From Moheibacter sediminis (GTDB lineage Bacteria > Bacteroidota > Bacteroidia > Flavobacteriales > Weeksellaceae): a stretch of DNA of 64,000 bases. This document shows positions 43,510 through 52,960 of this stretch, one piece after another (the first letter of the stretch is position 1; the number at the start of each line of letters is the position of its first letter). Under the pieces are notes generated by a model that searched no databases, was not told the origin of the DNA, and was given only the letters and a program-made list of their open reading frames with translations. The position numbers were made by a program, and so were the translations under genes. The stretch covers positions 124,001 through 188,000 of the forward strand of contig NZ_FWXS01000006.1 of assembly GCF_900176425.1 (NCBI RefSeq), read 5' to 3'.

Positions 43510-45516
43510 ATGAAAAAACATTTATTATCGCTACTGTTGTTTGCAGGAAGTATTTCATTGGCATTCTCCCAAAATCTACTTACCGAAAGAGCAACAAAGA
43601 AAATCAGCTACAATGAATTTGGCGTTGTAAACAAAGTGACCTTTAAAAAAGGAGCGGTGGCACAAAATTCTTCTTTAGATTTACTCAAAGAAATTACGGG
43701 TGAAGTACCAAATTCTGAATTTGTTTTGAAATCTTCAAATACAGATAAATACAATATAACTCACGAAGAATTTACCCGTACCTACAATGGGATTCCGATA
43801 GATTTGGAAACGTATAAAGTCCATTCAAAAAACGGATACATCATGTCAGCTAACGGAAGTTTTTCTCTATTGGATCTGGATTCAAATCCAAATTTCATTT
43901 CGGCAGAAGAAGCTTTCCAAAAAGCAGTAAATTCTACCAATGCTGAAACTTATGCCTGGGAAACCAATGAAACATTAAACCCAAAACCACAACCTGAACT
44001 TGTGATTTTGCCGGCAGGTTTAGCAAAGGAAAAGAAAGTGAAATATGCTTATAAAATAAACATATTTGCCGTGAAACCTTTGAGTAGAAACTGGATTTAC
44101 ATCGATGCACAAACCGGACAGATTCTGTTCAAAGACCCGATTATAAAACATGCCGAAGGTCATTTTGATAAGCATACAGCGAAAGAAGGTGCATTTATTT
44201 CTCTTAAAAAAAATAATTTTCTTTTAGTTGAGGGTAATGGAGATACACGTTATAGTGGAAACCAGCCTTTGGAAACATCTTTAGGTAATGATGACCGTTA
44301 TTTTCTAAAAGATGATACAAGAAACATTCATGTTTTAAACTCAAACCAAACATTTCTTTGGGATGTTACAGAGTTTACAGATGATGACAATGTATGGAGC
44401 GATGCAGAATTCAACAATGAATTCAAAGACAATGCAGCATTGGATGTATTATGGGGCATGGGTAAAACCTATGATTATTTCATGGATGTTTTTGACAGAG
44501 ATAGCTATGATGACAATGGCTCTCCACTTATGGGATATGTACACCTAGATTTTGAATATGACAACGCATTCTGGTCAGGTGATTTTATGGGATATGGTGA
44601 TGGAACGTCAAATGGAGAGGAAGGAAACGGAAGATTTGATGCTTTGGTTTCTGTTGATGTAACTGCGCATGAAATCGGACACGGAGTATGTCAGGAAACA
44701 GCAAATTTAATTTACGAGCGGGAGCCGGGAGCATTAAACGAATCTCTCTCTGACATTTGGGGTGCAGCCGTTGAGTATTACGCCGCGCCAAACGATCCCA
44801 ACAAAGATCATTGGTTGATCGGAGAAGAAATCGACCGTAGAGAAAATTCAATTGGTCTCAGGTCTATGAAAAATCCTAAAGATAAAGGCAGTCCAAATAC
44901 TTATAAAGGGCAATATTGGAGACCAGCATCTTATGAAGAATGTCCGATTCCTGATTATTATGAAAATGATTACTGTGGAGTTCATTATAATTCAGGTGTT
45001 TTGAACTATTGGTTTTATTTGGTTTCAGAAGGTGGAAATGGTGTAAATGATAACAGCGATGCTTATGATGTCGAAGGAATTGGAATCGAAAAAGCAGCTG
45101 CAATTGTTTACTGTGCTGAAACAAATTACCTGGAATATGATTCATGGTACGAAGACGCAAAAGAATTCATGACAGAGTGTGCAGCGAACATATTTGGAGA
45201 CAATTCTCAAGAATTTCAAACAGTAAAAGACGCATGGTACGCAGTAGGTTTGGGGGATGGAATCATGGCTGTAAATGAAGTTAAATCTAAGAATATTTTG
45301 GTTTATCCTAATCCTGTAAAAGATTTCATCAACATTCAAACAAAAGAAAACATAGGAGAGCTGACTTTCAAAATATTAAATTTAAATGGTCAGAAACTTG
45401 CTGAGGGAAAAGTTGTAAATGGTAAAATAAATACAGCTTATCTAGTTCCGGGAAATTATGTTTTAATGATTAATGGTAAAAACCTAAATCATACACAGAA
45501 ATTTATCAAGAAATAA
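43510..45516 (+). CDS. secreted M4 family metallopeptidase (thermolysin-like) with T9SS type A sorting domain
   Basis: 668 residues: signal peptide (MKKHLLSLLLFAGSISLAFSQ), FTP/PepSY propeptide (~30-210), M4 catalytic domain (~270-580) and a T9SS type A domain from ~597 (ILVYPNPVKDFINIQT). Zinc ligands H387 and H391 in HEIGH and E411 in ALNESLSD; catalytic E388; H492 in CGVHYNSG is the expected transition-state histidine. It digests proteins outside the cell, fitting the downstream dipeptidase and transporters. A terminator follows. Confidence 0.96.
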   Translation: MKKHLLSLLLFAGSISLAFSQNLLTERATKKISYNEFGVVNKVTFKKGAVAQNSSLDLLKEITGEVPNSEFVLKSSNTDKYNITHEEFTRTYNGIPIDLETYKVHSKNGYIMSANGSFSLLDLDSNPNFISAEEAFQKAVNSTNAETYAWETNETLNPKPQPELVILPAGLAKEKKVKYAYKINIFAVKPLSRNWIYIDAQTGQILFKDPIIKHAEGHFDKHTAKEGAFISLKKNNFLLVEGNGDTRYSGNQPLETSLGNDDRYFLKDDTRNIHVLNSNQTFLWDVTEFTDDDNVWSDAEFNNEFKDNAALDVLWGMGKTYDYFMDVFDRDSYDDNGSPLMGYVHLDFEYDNAFWSGDFMGYGDGTSNGEEGNGRFDALVSVDVTAHEIGHGVCQETANLIYEREPGALNESLSDIWGAAVEYYAAPNDPNKDHWLIGEEIDRRENSIGLRSMKNPKDKGSPNTYKGQYWRPASYEECPIPDYYENDYCGVHYNSGVLNYWFYLVSEGGNGVNDNSDAYDVEGIGIEKAAAIVYCAETNYLEYDSWYEDAKEFMTECAANIFGDNSQEFQTVKDAWYAVGLGDGIMAVNEVKSKNILVYPNPVKDFINIQTKENIGELTFKILNLNGQKLAEGKVVNGKINTAYLVPGNYVLMINGKNLNHTQKFIKK

Positions 45517-45537
45517 AATTTTAAATTATATGAAATG

Positions 45538-45563
45538 AAAGGTAGCTTAGGCTGCCTTTTTTG
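45538..45563 (+). terminator. terminator after the M4 peptidase
   Basis: AAAGGTAGC and GCTGCCTTT (one G-T pair) around a TTAG loop, followed by TTTTTGTTT. Confidence 0.75.
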
Positions 45564-45626
45564 TTTGATAAAATAGATCTCATCTCCCTAAACGTTAAAT
45601 AAAAATTAAAGTTTCACTATTTTTTT

Positions 45627-45634
45627 TATCTTTG
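45627..45634 (+). promoter_or_regulatory. -7 promoter element of the DPP IV gene (TATCTTTG)
   Basis: A perfect TAnnTTTG 28 nt before the ATG at 45663. Confidence 0.45.
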
Positions 45635-45662
45635 ATTCTGCTCAAAAAGCAAAACACAGAGG

Positions 45663-47825
45663 ATGAAAAAACTAATATTGCTGATTTGCGCATTCAATGC
45701 GCTTACAATCAGTGCACAAAACATTACCCTGGAAAATATTTGGGGTGGAAAATATTATCCGCAATCTTTATATGGAATCAATTCCATGAATGACGGCGAA
45801 CACTATTCAATTCAGGAACAGAATGGCATTTATAAATATGCTTATCAGTCGTTTATCAACAAACAAGATTCGAAAGAACTAATAGTTTCCGGAAGTTTTG
45901 ACGAATATAAATTTAGCTCAGACGAAAAATATATTTTGGTTTTGACAGAGTCGATCCCGATTTACCGTCATTCAGTAAAAGGAAAATGGCAGATTTATGA
46001 CCGTGAAAAGAAATCTTTCCAAACCATTTTTGATGGGAAACCAATTCAGGAACCGACTTTCTCGCCCGACGCTAAAAAAGTAGCATTTGCATTTGAGAAT
46101 AATTTATACTATCAGGATTTAACTTCCAATAAAGTCACGCAAATCACCAAAGACGGTAAAAAAAACGAAATCATCAACGGTATCACCGATTGGGTTTATG
46201 AGGAAGAATTTGCTTTTGTACGTCATTTTGATTGGAATGCAGACGGTTCGGCTATAGCATTTGTGCGATTTGATGAAAGTGCCGTGAAAGAATTTCACAT
46301 TCCGATTTACGGACAAAATCTATATCCGGAAGAAATGCGTTTCAAATATCCGAAAGCGGGCGAAGATAATTCAAAAGTGAGCTTGCATTTGTTTGGCTTA
46401 GAGTCAAATAAAATAGAAAATATATCACTTTCATCGGTTGAAAATTATTACATTCCACAAATTAAATTTACAAAAGACAAAAACACATTGGCGGTTTTGA
46501 CTTGCAATCGTCATCAAAATAAAGTTGATGTAAATTTTGTAGATATTTCATCGAAAAAAGTGTCGAAACTATTTACTGAAACTGACAAAGCATGGATCGA
46601 AACCGATAAATTCACATTTGAATTTTTGGATAATAATAATTTCCTTTGGGCTTCTGAACGCGATGGAAACCGCCACATTTACCAATATGATAAATCAGGG
46701 AAATTAGTGAAACAAATCACAAAAGGTGATTGGGAAGTGACTGAATATTATGGATTTGATTCAAATGATAAAACAGTTTATTTTCAGTCAAATTCATTCA
46801 ATGGAAAGAGAATTTCAACCGAAAAACACATTTACAAAATAAATTTAGACGGGTCCAAAATGGAAATGCTTTCCCTAAAAAATGGAACAAATTCCGCAGA
46901 TTTCAGCAAGAATTTTAAATATTTCATTCACAATTATTCTTCCATATCGGAGCCTTCAGTTTACAATTTAAATGATGGTAAAAAACCACATGAATATGGC
47001 GTAATTTTGAACAATTCGGATATTAAAACGCGTTTGTCGGCAGACAACATGGGAACAAAAGAATTGTTCACATTGAAAACAGAAAAAGGACACGAATTAA
47101 ATGCGTGGATCATCAAACCAAAAGATTTTGATTCAAAAAAGAAATATCCGGTTTTGTTGTACCAATACAGCGGTCCCGGTTCGCAGGAAGTTGCCAATTC
47201 TTGGATTGATATGAATGACCAATGGCATTTTATGCTTGCCCAAAAAGGATATTTGGTGGTTTGTGTGGACGGACGCGGAACGGGGGGGAAAGGAACGGAA
47301 TTCAAAAAACAGACTTACCTGAATTTAGGTAAAATGGAAGTCGAAGACCAAATCGATACAGCAAAAGTTTTGGCGAAATATGAGTATGTGGACGCTTCGC
47401 GTATCGGAATTTGGGGCTGGAGCTATGGTGGATTTATGTCGAGCAATGCAATTCTGAGAGCAGGAGATGTTTTCAAAATGGCGATAGCTGTTGCGCCGGT
47501 TACGAATTGGAGGTATTATGATTCGGTTTATACCGAAAGATTTTTGCGTACGCCACAGGAAAATCCGAAAGGATACGATGAAAACTCGCCGATGACATAT
47601 GCGACGCAATTCAATGACAAAGAAGATAAATTCCTTTTGGTGCATGGAACGGCTGATGACAATGTTCATTTGCAAAATGCGATGGAATTGTCGGAGTCAT
47701 TGATTCAAGCTGACAAGCAATTTGAAATGATGATTTATCCCGACAAAAATCACGGGATTTACGGCGGAAAAACGCGCATTCAACTTTATAGAAAAATGAC
47801 GAATTTCATTTTAGAAAATCTTTAG
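45663..47825 (+). CDS. S9 family prolyl peptidase, dipeptidyl peptidase IV type
   Basis: 720 residues: signal peptide (MKKLILLICAFNALTISAQ), beta-propeller (DPPIV_N, ~50-470) and alpha/beta-hydrolase domain. The double-glutamate motif DWVYEEEF, which binds the free N-terminus, marks true DPP IV. Catalytic S587 in GWSYGGF, D665 or D666 in GTADDNVH, and H697 in KNHGI. It releases X-Pro (or X-Ala) dipeptides in the periplasm. Five peptide-transporter genes follow on the same strand. Confidence 0.95.
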   Translation: MKKLILLICAFNALTISAQNITLENIWGGKYYPQSLYGINSMNDGEHYSIQEQNGIYKYAYQSFINKQDSKELIVSGSFDEYKFSSDEKYILVLTESIPIYRHSVKGKWQIYDREKKSFQTIFDGKPIQEPTFSPDAKKVAFAFENNLYYQDLTSNKVTQITKDGKKNEIINGITDWVYEEEFAFVRHFDWNADGSAIAFVRFDESAVKEFHIPIYGQNLYPEEMRFKYPKAGEDNSKVSLHLFGLESNKIENISLSSVENYYIPQIKFTKDKNTLAVLTCNRHQNKVDVNFVDISSKKVSKLFTETDKAWIETDKFTFEFLDNNNFLWASERDGNRHIYQYDKSGKLVKQITKGDWEVTEYYGFDSNDKTVYFQSNSFNGKRISTEKHIYKINLDGSKMEMLSLKNGTNSADFSKNFKYFIHNYSSISEPSVYNLNDGKKPHEYGVILNNSDIKTRLSADNMGTKELFTLKTEKGHELNAWIIKPKDFDSKKKYPVLLYQYSGPGSQEVANSWIDMNDQWHFMLAQKGYLVVCVDGRGTGGKGTEFKKQTYLNLGKMEVEDQIDTAKVLAKYEYVDASRIGIWGWSYGGFMSSNAILRAGDVFKMAIAVAPVTNWRYYDSVYTERFLRTPQENPKGYDENSPMTYATQFNDKEDKFLLVHGTADDNVHLQNAMELSESLIQADKQFEMMIYPDKNHGIYGGKTRIQLYRKMTNFILENL

Positions 47826-47905
47826 AAGCCAAAAATTAGCAGAAAGTGAGAATGTCTTTTTAATTCTGGGATTTGATAAAAATTAAAATAAGAACACAAT
47901 ATAAA

Positions 47906-47920
47906 AAGGTATTATACCTT
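47906..47920. promoter_or_regulatory. 15-nt palindrome before the first POT gene
   Basis: AAGGTATTATACCTT, a 6-bp perfect arm with 3-nt centre, 13 nt before the ATG at 47934. Its symmetry and place suit an operator or a leader hairpin. No regulator is known to bind it. Confidence 0.35.
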
Positions 47921-47933
47921 AAAATTTTAAATT

Positions 47934-49592
47934 ATGTGGAAAAATCACCCTAAAGCGTTACCGTTTTTGTTCCTATCTGAAATGTGGGAACGTTTCGGTT
48001 ATTATCTGATGATCGGGATTTTTACGCTTTACCTCAAAGATGTGGAAAGTGGATTTGCGATGACCGAAAAGGAAGCAGCCGATTTGTATGGAACTTTCAT
48101 CGCATTGGTTTTTCTTACACCTTTCATTGGTGGATTGATTGCGGATCGTTATTGGGGTTACAGAAAATCCATTATCATCGGTGGTTTGCTGATGGGAGCG
48201 GGTTACGTTTTGATGAGCGTGCACAATATTACTGCTTTGTATGTAGCGATGACTTTGGTGATTCTCGGGAACGGATTTTTTAAACCGAACATTTCCACGC
48301 TTTTAGGGAATTTTTATTCGCAAGAAAAATTTAAAACAAAAAAAGACGAAGGTTACAATATTTTCTACATGGGAATCAATGTCGGAGCCTTTATTTGTAA
48401 CTTCTTTGGTGCGGCATTGTACATTCTATTAGGATGGAATTTTGCGTTTATAGCAGCCGGTGTCGGGATGTTCATCGGTGTGATTGTTTTCCTTTTGGGA
48501 ACGAAACATTACGTTGGTTTCGACCAGAAAAAAGGTGTTCAGGAAGGCGATATGTCTTTCGGGAAAATTGTGATGTTCATTTTGGTGCCATCAGCAGTTT
48601 TCGGCGCGATTGGATGGTTGATAAAAGGTGTTGAATCTGCTTCAAATCCCAATGCGGCTATCTTTGGTTCTGATAGTACGGATGCATTTATTTTTGCGTG
48701 TATTCCGGTTGTTTTCTTTTATGCCAATATTTATTTCAGGGCGAAAAGCGAACACAAACGTTCGATCGGTGCATTGTTGGCAATTTTTTCAGTCGTAATT
48801 TTATTTTGGGCAGTATTCAAATTAAATGGTTCAGCACTCAATACCTGGGCAGACCGATACACGGACAGACAAGTGACAGGCGTTTCGGAAGACGTTTTCA
48901 ACGGACTTTATTTGGCGCAAGAAATTGAATATAAAAAAGATTCGGTTGCTGCCTATGATGCGGCATTCAGGATTCAGAAAGAAGGAGACAAAGTTATAAA
49001 AGAAGTGAATTATCCGATTTATTTCAGAAATGTCGCTCCTGAAAAATTACCTGAAGAAAAATCAAAAATTTCACTGTGGGCAACGAATTTAAGTCAATCC
49101 ATCAATCCGGCTTGGGTAATTATATTTACACCTTTAGTGGTTGCGTTTTTCACATTTTTACGAAATCGAAACAAAGAACCCTCGACACCAACCAAAATTG
49201 CATTTGGACTCTTGATTTCGGCATTATCCGTTCTGGTAATGATTGCCGCCGTAAAAGCCGGCGGAAACGGCGCAGAAAAAGTCAGCGTTTGGTGGCTCGT
49301 CGCGAATTATGGAATCATCACAATTGGGGAATTATTCCTCAGTCCGATGGGATTGTCCGTGGTTTCAAAACTGAGTCCGGCAAATATTACTTCCCTTATG
49401 ATGGGCGGATGGTTTTTGTCCACTTCTATCGGAAATAAAATGTCCGGTGTACTGGCGAGTTTGTGGGATACTTACGATGATAAATCAAATTTCTTTTGGA
49501 TAAATTTCGGATTGCTTATGTTTGCAACCTTGTTGATGTTTGCACTTCTGAAATACCTCAACAAAGTAATGCGGGAAAATAATATACATTAA
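47934..49592 (+). CDS. POT family peptide MFS transporter 1
   Basis: 552 residues, ~14 hydrophobic segments. The POT proton-coupling motif is E16MWERF21-GYY with leucine where others have glycine. Second motif GNGFFKPNISTLLG and third motif IFYMGINVGAFICNFFG are typical. A longer soluble or periplasmic loop (~310-385, EYKKDSVAAYDAAFRIQKEGDK) separates the halves. It imports di- and tripeptides with protons. First gene of the transporter run, 108 nt after DPP IV. Confidence 0.94.
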   Translation: MWKNHPKALPFLFLSEMWERFGYYLMIGIFTLYLKDVESGFAMTEKEAADLYGTFIALVFLTPFIGGLIADRYWGYRKSIIIGGLLMGAGYVLMSVHNITALYVAMTLVILGNGFFKPNISTLLGNFYSQEKFKTKKDEGYNIFYMGINVGAFICNFFGAALYILLGWNFAFIAAGVGMFIGVIVFLLGTKHYVGFDQKKGVQEGDMSFGKIVMFILVPSAVFGAIGWLIKGVESASNPNAAIFGSDSTDAFIFACIPVVFFYANIYFRAKSEHKRSIGALLAIFSVVILFWAVFKLNGSALNTWADRYTDRQVTGVSEDVFNGLYLAQEIEYKKDSVAAYDAAFRIQKEGDKVIKEVNYPIYFRNVAPEKLPEEKSKISLWATNLSQSINPAWVIIFTPLVVAFFTFLRNRNKEPSTPTKIAFGLLISALSVLVMIAAVKAGGNGAEKVSVWWLVANYGIITIGELFLSPMGLSVVSKLSPANITSLMMGGWFLSTSIGNKMSGVLASLWDTYDDKSNFFWINFGLLMFATLLMFALLKYLNKVMRENNIH

Positions 49593-49620
49593 AACAATAA
49601 AGAACTAAAATTATACACAC

Positions 49621-51357
49621 ATGGTGGGAACTAATGAAATGACTTTAGAAGAACCTAAGTCAACCAAACATCCGAAAGGCCTTTGGGTACTTTTCGGAAC
49701 TGAAATGTGGGAGCGTTTCAACTTCTATGGAATGCGCGCCCTTTTGACCTTGTTTATGGTCAACGCATTGATGATGAAAGAAGCAGATGCTTCCATTATT
49801 TATGGTGGATTTTTGGCGCTGTGTTATCTGACTCCGCTTTTGGGAGGATTCATTGCGGATAGATTTTTAGGAAACCGCGCTTGTATCATTTTAGGAGGAA
49901 CACTGATGGCAATCGGACAATTGTTATTGTTCTTCAGTGCGTCTTTTTTTAGCGAAAACTTAGGACTATCCACTACATTATTGTGGGTGGCATTGGGTAT
50001 AATTATTTTCGGAAACGGATTTTTCAAACCGAACATTTCTTCGATGGTGGGAAGTCTTTATCCAAAACAAGAAAAGAGCAAATTGGATTCTGCATTTACC
50101 ATTTTCTACATGGGAATCAACATCGGAGCATTTTTGGGTCAATTTATCTGTCCATTCTTAGGTGACGTAAAAGTAGATGGTGTTCGTGATTTATTTGCAT
50201 TCAAATGGGGGTATCTTGCTGCCTCAATTGCGATGGTAATAGGTACTGTAACTTTCATTTTATTAAAAGATAGATATGTGGTAACACCGGATGGACGTGC
50301 AATAGGTGGGTCTCCAAAAAATAACACCACTGACGATTTTGAAGAAGGTGAAGCAACAAAAGCAGCATTTTCCTCTAAATCTCTGACATTTGTTGGGATT
50401 TTATTTGTAGCCTTATTTTTTGTATTTCAATATTTGATGGTAGATGGCATCGGGTTTTCAAATCTGGAAGGTGCGCAAATGATCAAAGGAATTATTTATC
50501 CAATCATTTATGCTTCCGGTATCGCATTGGCTACGTTGATTATTTCAGATTCAGCTTTAACGAAGGTGGAGCGCGATAGAATTTTAGTAATTTACATCAT
50601 ATCCTTCTTTGTGATTTTCTTTTGGGCTGCATTTGAGCAAGCAGGTTCGTCTTTGACATTTATTGCAGATAATCAGACAGACAGGAATATTTTAGGTTGG
50701 GAAATGCCCCCATCAATGGTTCAGATATTCAATGGATTGTTTGTAGTGGTTTTGGCAATTCCATTCAGTATTTTATGGGACAAATTAAGAGCAAAAGGAA
50801 AGGAGCCCATTTCACCTTTCAAGCAAGCGATTGGTTTAGCATTGATGGCAGTGAGTTATTTCATCATAGCGTATAATGTACAAGATTTAGGCAATACAGG
50901 ATTGCTTGCCATCAAATGGTTGATCCTATTGTATTTCATCCAAACTTGTGGTGAATTGTGTTTATCTCCTATCGGACTGTCGTTGGTAGGGAAACTATCT
51001 CCAAAACGATTTTCATCTTTGTTATATGGTGTATTTTTCATTTCCAATGCTGCAGGGTATGCATTGGCAGGGACGTTAGGCTCCATCTTACCGGCAACCG
51101 GAGAGAAATTTGAAAAAGCAACCGAATTAGGAATTAATTTGCAAGGAATTTTGGACAAATCAGTTGCACTGACGCCTGAAGTTCAAAAAGTATTAACTGA
51201 GAATCAATTGCCATTCCAATATCCGGTTTTTGCTGGATTTGAAATCACCAGCTTATTTGAATTCTTTATGGTATTTGTGATTTTGTGTGGTATCGCAGCA
51301 ATTATATTGGCAGCAATTACTCCTATTTTGAAAAAAATGATGCACGGAATTCGTTAA
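49621..51357 (+). CDS. POT family peptide MFS transporter 2
   Basis: 578 residues. POT motif E28MWERF33-NFYG; GNGFFKPNISSMVG; IFYMGINIGAFLGQ. A loop of ~50 residues near the C-terminus (LGINLQGILDKSVALTPEVQ) differs from transporter 1. It follows transporter 1 after 28 nt, so the two are likely co-transcribed; a terminator hairpin at 51393 ends the pair. Confidence 0.94.
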   Translation: MVGTNEMTLEEPKSTKHPKGLWVLFGTEMWERFNFYGMRALLTLFMVNALMMKEADASIIYGGFLALCYLTPLLGGFIADRFLGNRACIILGGTLMAIGQLLLFFSASFFSENLGLSTTLLWVALGIIIFGNGFFKPNISSMVGSLYPKQEKSKLDSAFTIFYMGINIGAFLGQFICPFLGDVKVDGVRDLFAFKWGYLAASIAMVIGTVTFILLKDRYVVTPDGRAIGGSPKNNTTDDFEEGEATKAAFSSKSLTFVGILFVALFFVFQYLMVDGIGFSNLEGAQMIKGIIYPIIYASGIALATLIISDSALTKVERDRILVIYIISFFVIFFWAAFEQAGSSLTFIADNQTDRNILGWEMPPSMVQIFNGLFVVVLAIPFSILWDKLRAKGKEPISPFKQAIGLALMAVSYFIIAYNVQDLGNTGLLAIKWLILLYFIQTCGELCLSPIGLSLVGKLSPKRFSSLLYGVFFISNAAGYALAGTLGSILPATGEKFEKATELGINLQGILDKSVALTPEVQKVLTENQLPFQYPVFAGFEITSLFEFFMVFVILCGIAAIILAAITPILKKMMHGIR

Positions 51358-51392
51358 TATGTTTAACGGACAATAATAATTTATACTTTAGC

Positions 51393-51428
51393 GAGGATGT
51401 TTTCGAAAGAAAGCATCCTCTTTTTTTA
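51393..51428 (+). terminator. terminator between POT genes 2 and 3
   Basis: GAGGATG pairs with CATCCTC, with an inner TTTC/GAAA pair around a GAAA loop, followed by a 7-T tract (51421-51427). Confidence 0.75.
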
Positions 51429-51440
51429 GATTAACACATT

Positions 51441-52949
51441 ATGGTAACACTTGAACAAATTCAAGATTTCAAAGGAAAATATCCCAAACAGATTTGGTCG
51501 CTTTTTTTCTCTGAAATGTGGGAACGTTTCTGTTTCTACGGAATGCGCGGGATGTTGGTATTCTTTATGATTCACCAATTAAATCTTGCCGAAACAGAAG
51601 CTAATCTCCAATACGGAGCAACGCAGGCTTTTGTCTATGCTTTCACTTTTGTCGGAGGCTTATTTGCGGATAAAATATTAGGATTCAGGAAATCACTTTT
51701 CTGGGGTGGACTTTTGATGATTGTCGGAAGTTTGATTCTGGCAGCAGACCCACATAAATTTTTCTTTTTGGGAATTGCATTTACAGTTGTAGGAACAGGT
51801 TTTTTTAAGCCAAATATTTCAACAATGGTTGGGAAACTTTACAAAAAAGGAGACTCAAGGACAGATGCCGGTTTTTCACTATTTTATGCAGGAATTAATT
51901 TGGGTGCTTTATTGGGTGGCTACCTTTGTATTGCGATCGGAAAAGGTGAAATGTTCGCTGATGCAATTCCGGAAGCTTTGCGTTGGAATGTGGCGTTTGG
52001 ATTGGCAGCAATTGTAATGGTCATCAGTTTGATCAATTTCGTTTTCACGCAGAGAAGTTTAGGTCCGATTGGATTACAGCCTCAAATGATAAAAGTGGAC
52101 GGGACTTACCAACCTATTGAAAAATGGAAAGAATATGGCGTTTATGCACTGACTTTGGTTTTTGTGCCTTTGATTATGACTATGGTTGCCAAGACGGAAT
52201 ATACCGATTATTTCATGTGGACGATCGGACCTTTGACGCTCATTTATCTTTTTTATGAAATGTCTAAAGTGAATTCTGCAGACCGTAAAAAACTTTTTGC
52301 TGCACTTGTTTTTATCATTTTCTCAATTCTATTCTGGGGAATTTATGAGCAGAGTGGTGGTTCATTGAGCATTTTTGCAGCGAAGAACCTAAACAAAGAT
52401 TTATTAGGCTTAGATCCAAATGGTGTGAATAATTCCGCAGGTGCGTTTTTTATTATATTTCTTGCACCGGTTTTGGGATTGTTATGGATTTGGTTAAGTA
52501 AAAAGAGAATTGAACCCAATACAATTATCAAATTCGGACTCGGGTTTATATTCCTTGGATTAGGATATTATGTTTTATTCGGAACAAGATTATTTGCGGA
52601 TTTACAAGGTGTAACTTCATTGAATATATTCACAATAGCTTTGTTAGTCATTACATTAGGGGAACTTTGTTTATCGCCCATTGGACTTTCCATCATGACA
52701 AAACTTTCCACGGAGAAATTGCAGGGGATGATGATGGGATTGTGGTTTTTGGCAAGTGCTTATGGGCAATATGTTGCCGGAATCATCGGTGCAAACATGG
52801 CCACAGCTAAAGAAGGTTCTACCAATTACGATGCGCTGATTGCTTATACAGATGGATATAAACAGTTGGGGTTGTATGCAGTAATAGCAGGAGTATTGCT
52901 GATACTGATTTCGCCGCTTGTCAAAAAATTAATGCAGGAAGTAAAATAA
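51441..52949 (+). CDS. POT family peptide MFS transporter 3
   Basis: 502 residues. POT motif E25MWERF30-CFYG, GTGFFKPNISTMVG, LFYAGINLGALLGGY, and the conserved ELCLSPIGLS in the second half. It is the most compact of the five, lacking the long loops of the others. It begins 12 nt after the terminator U-tract and is followed by gene 4 after 11 nt, so genes 3 and 4 form a unit. Confidence 0.94.
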   Translation: MVTLEQIQDFKGKYPKQIWSLFFSEMWERFCFYGMRGMLVFFMIHQLNLAETEANLQYGATQAFVYAFTFVGGLFADKILGFRKSLFWGGLLMIVGSLILAADPHKFFFLGIAFTVVGTGFFKPNISTMVGKLYKKGDSRTDAGFSLFYAGINLGALLGGYLCIAIGKGEMFADAIPEALRWNVAFGLAAIVMVISLINFVFTQRSLGPIGLQPQMIKVDGTYQPIEKWKEYGVYALTLVFVPLIMTMVAKTEYTDYFMWTIGPLTLIYLFYEMSKVNSADRKKLFAALVFIIFSILFWGIYEQSGGSLSIFAAKNLNKDLLGLDPNGVNNSAGAFFIIFLAPVLGLLWIWLSKKRIEPNTIIKFGLGFIFLGLGYYVLFGTRLFADLQGVTSLNIFTIALLVITLGELCLSPIGLSIMTKLSTEKLQGMMMGLWFLASAYGQYVAGIIGANMATAKEGSTNYDALIAYTDGYKQLGLYAVIAGVLLILISPLVKKLMQEVK

Positions 52950-52960
52950 TTTAATTCAAA

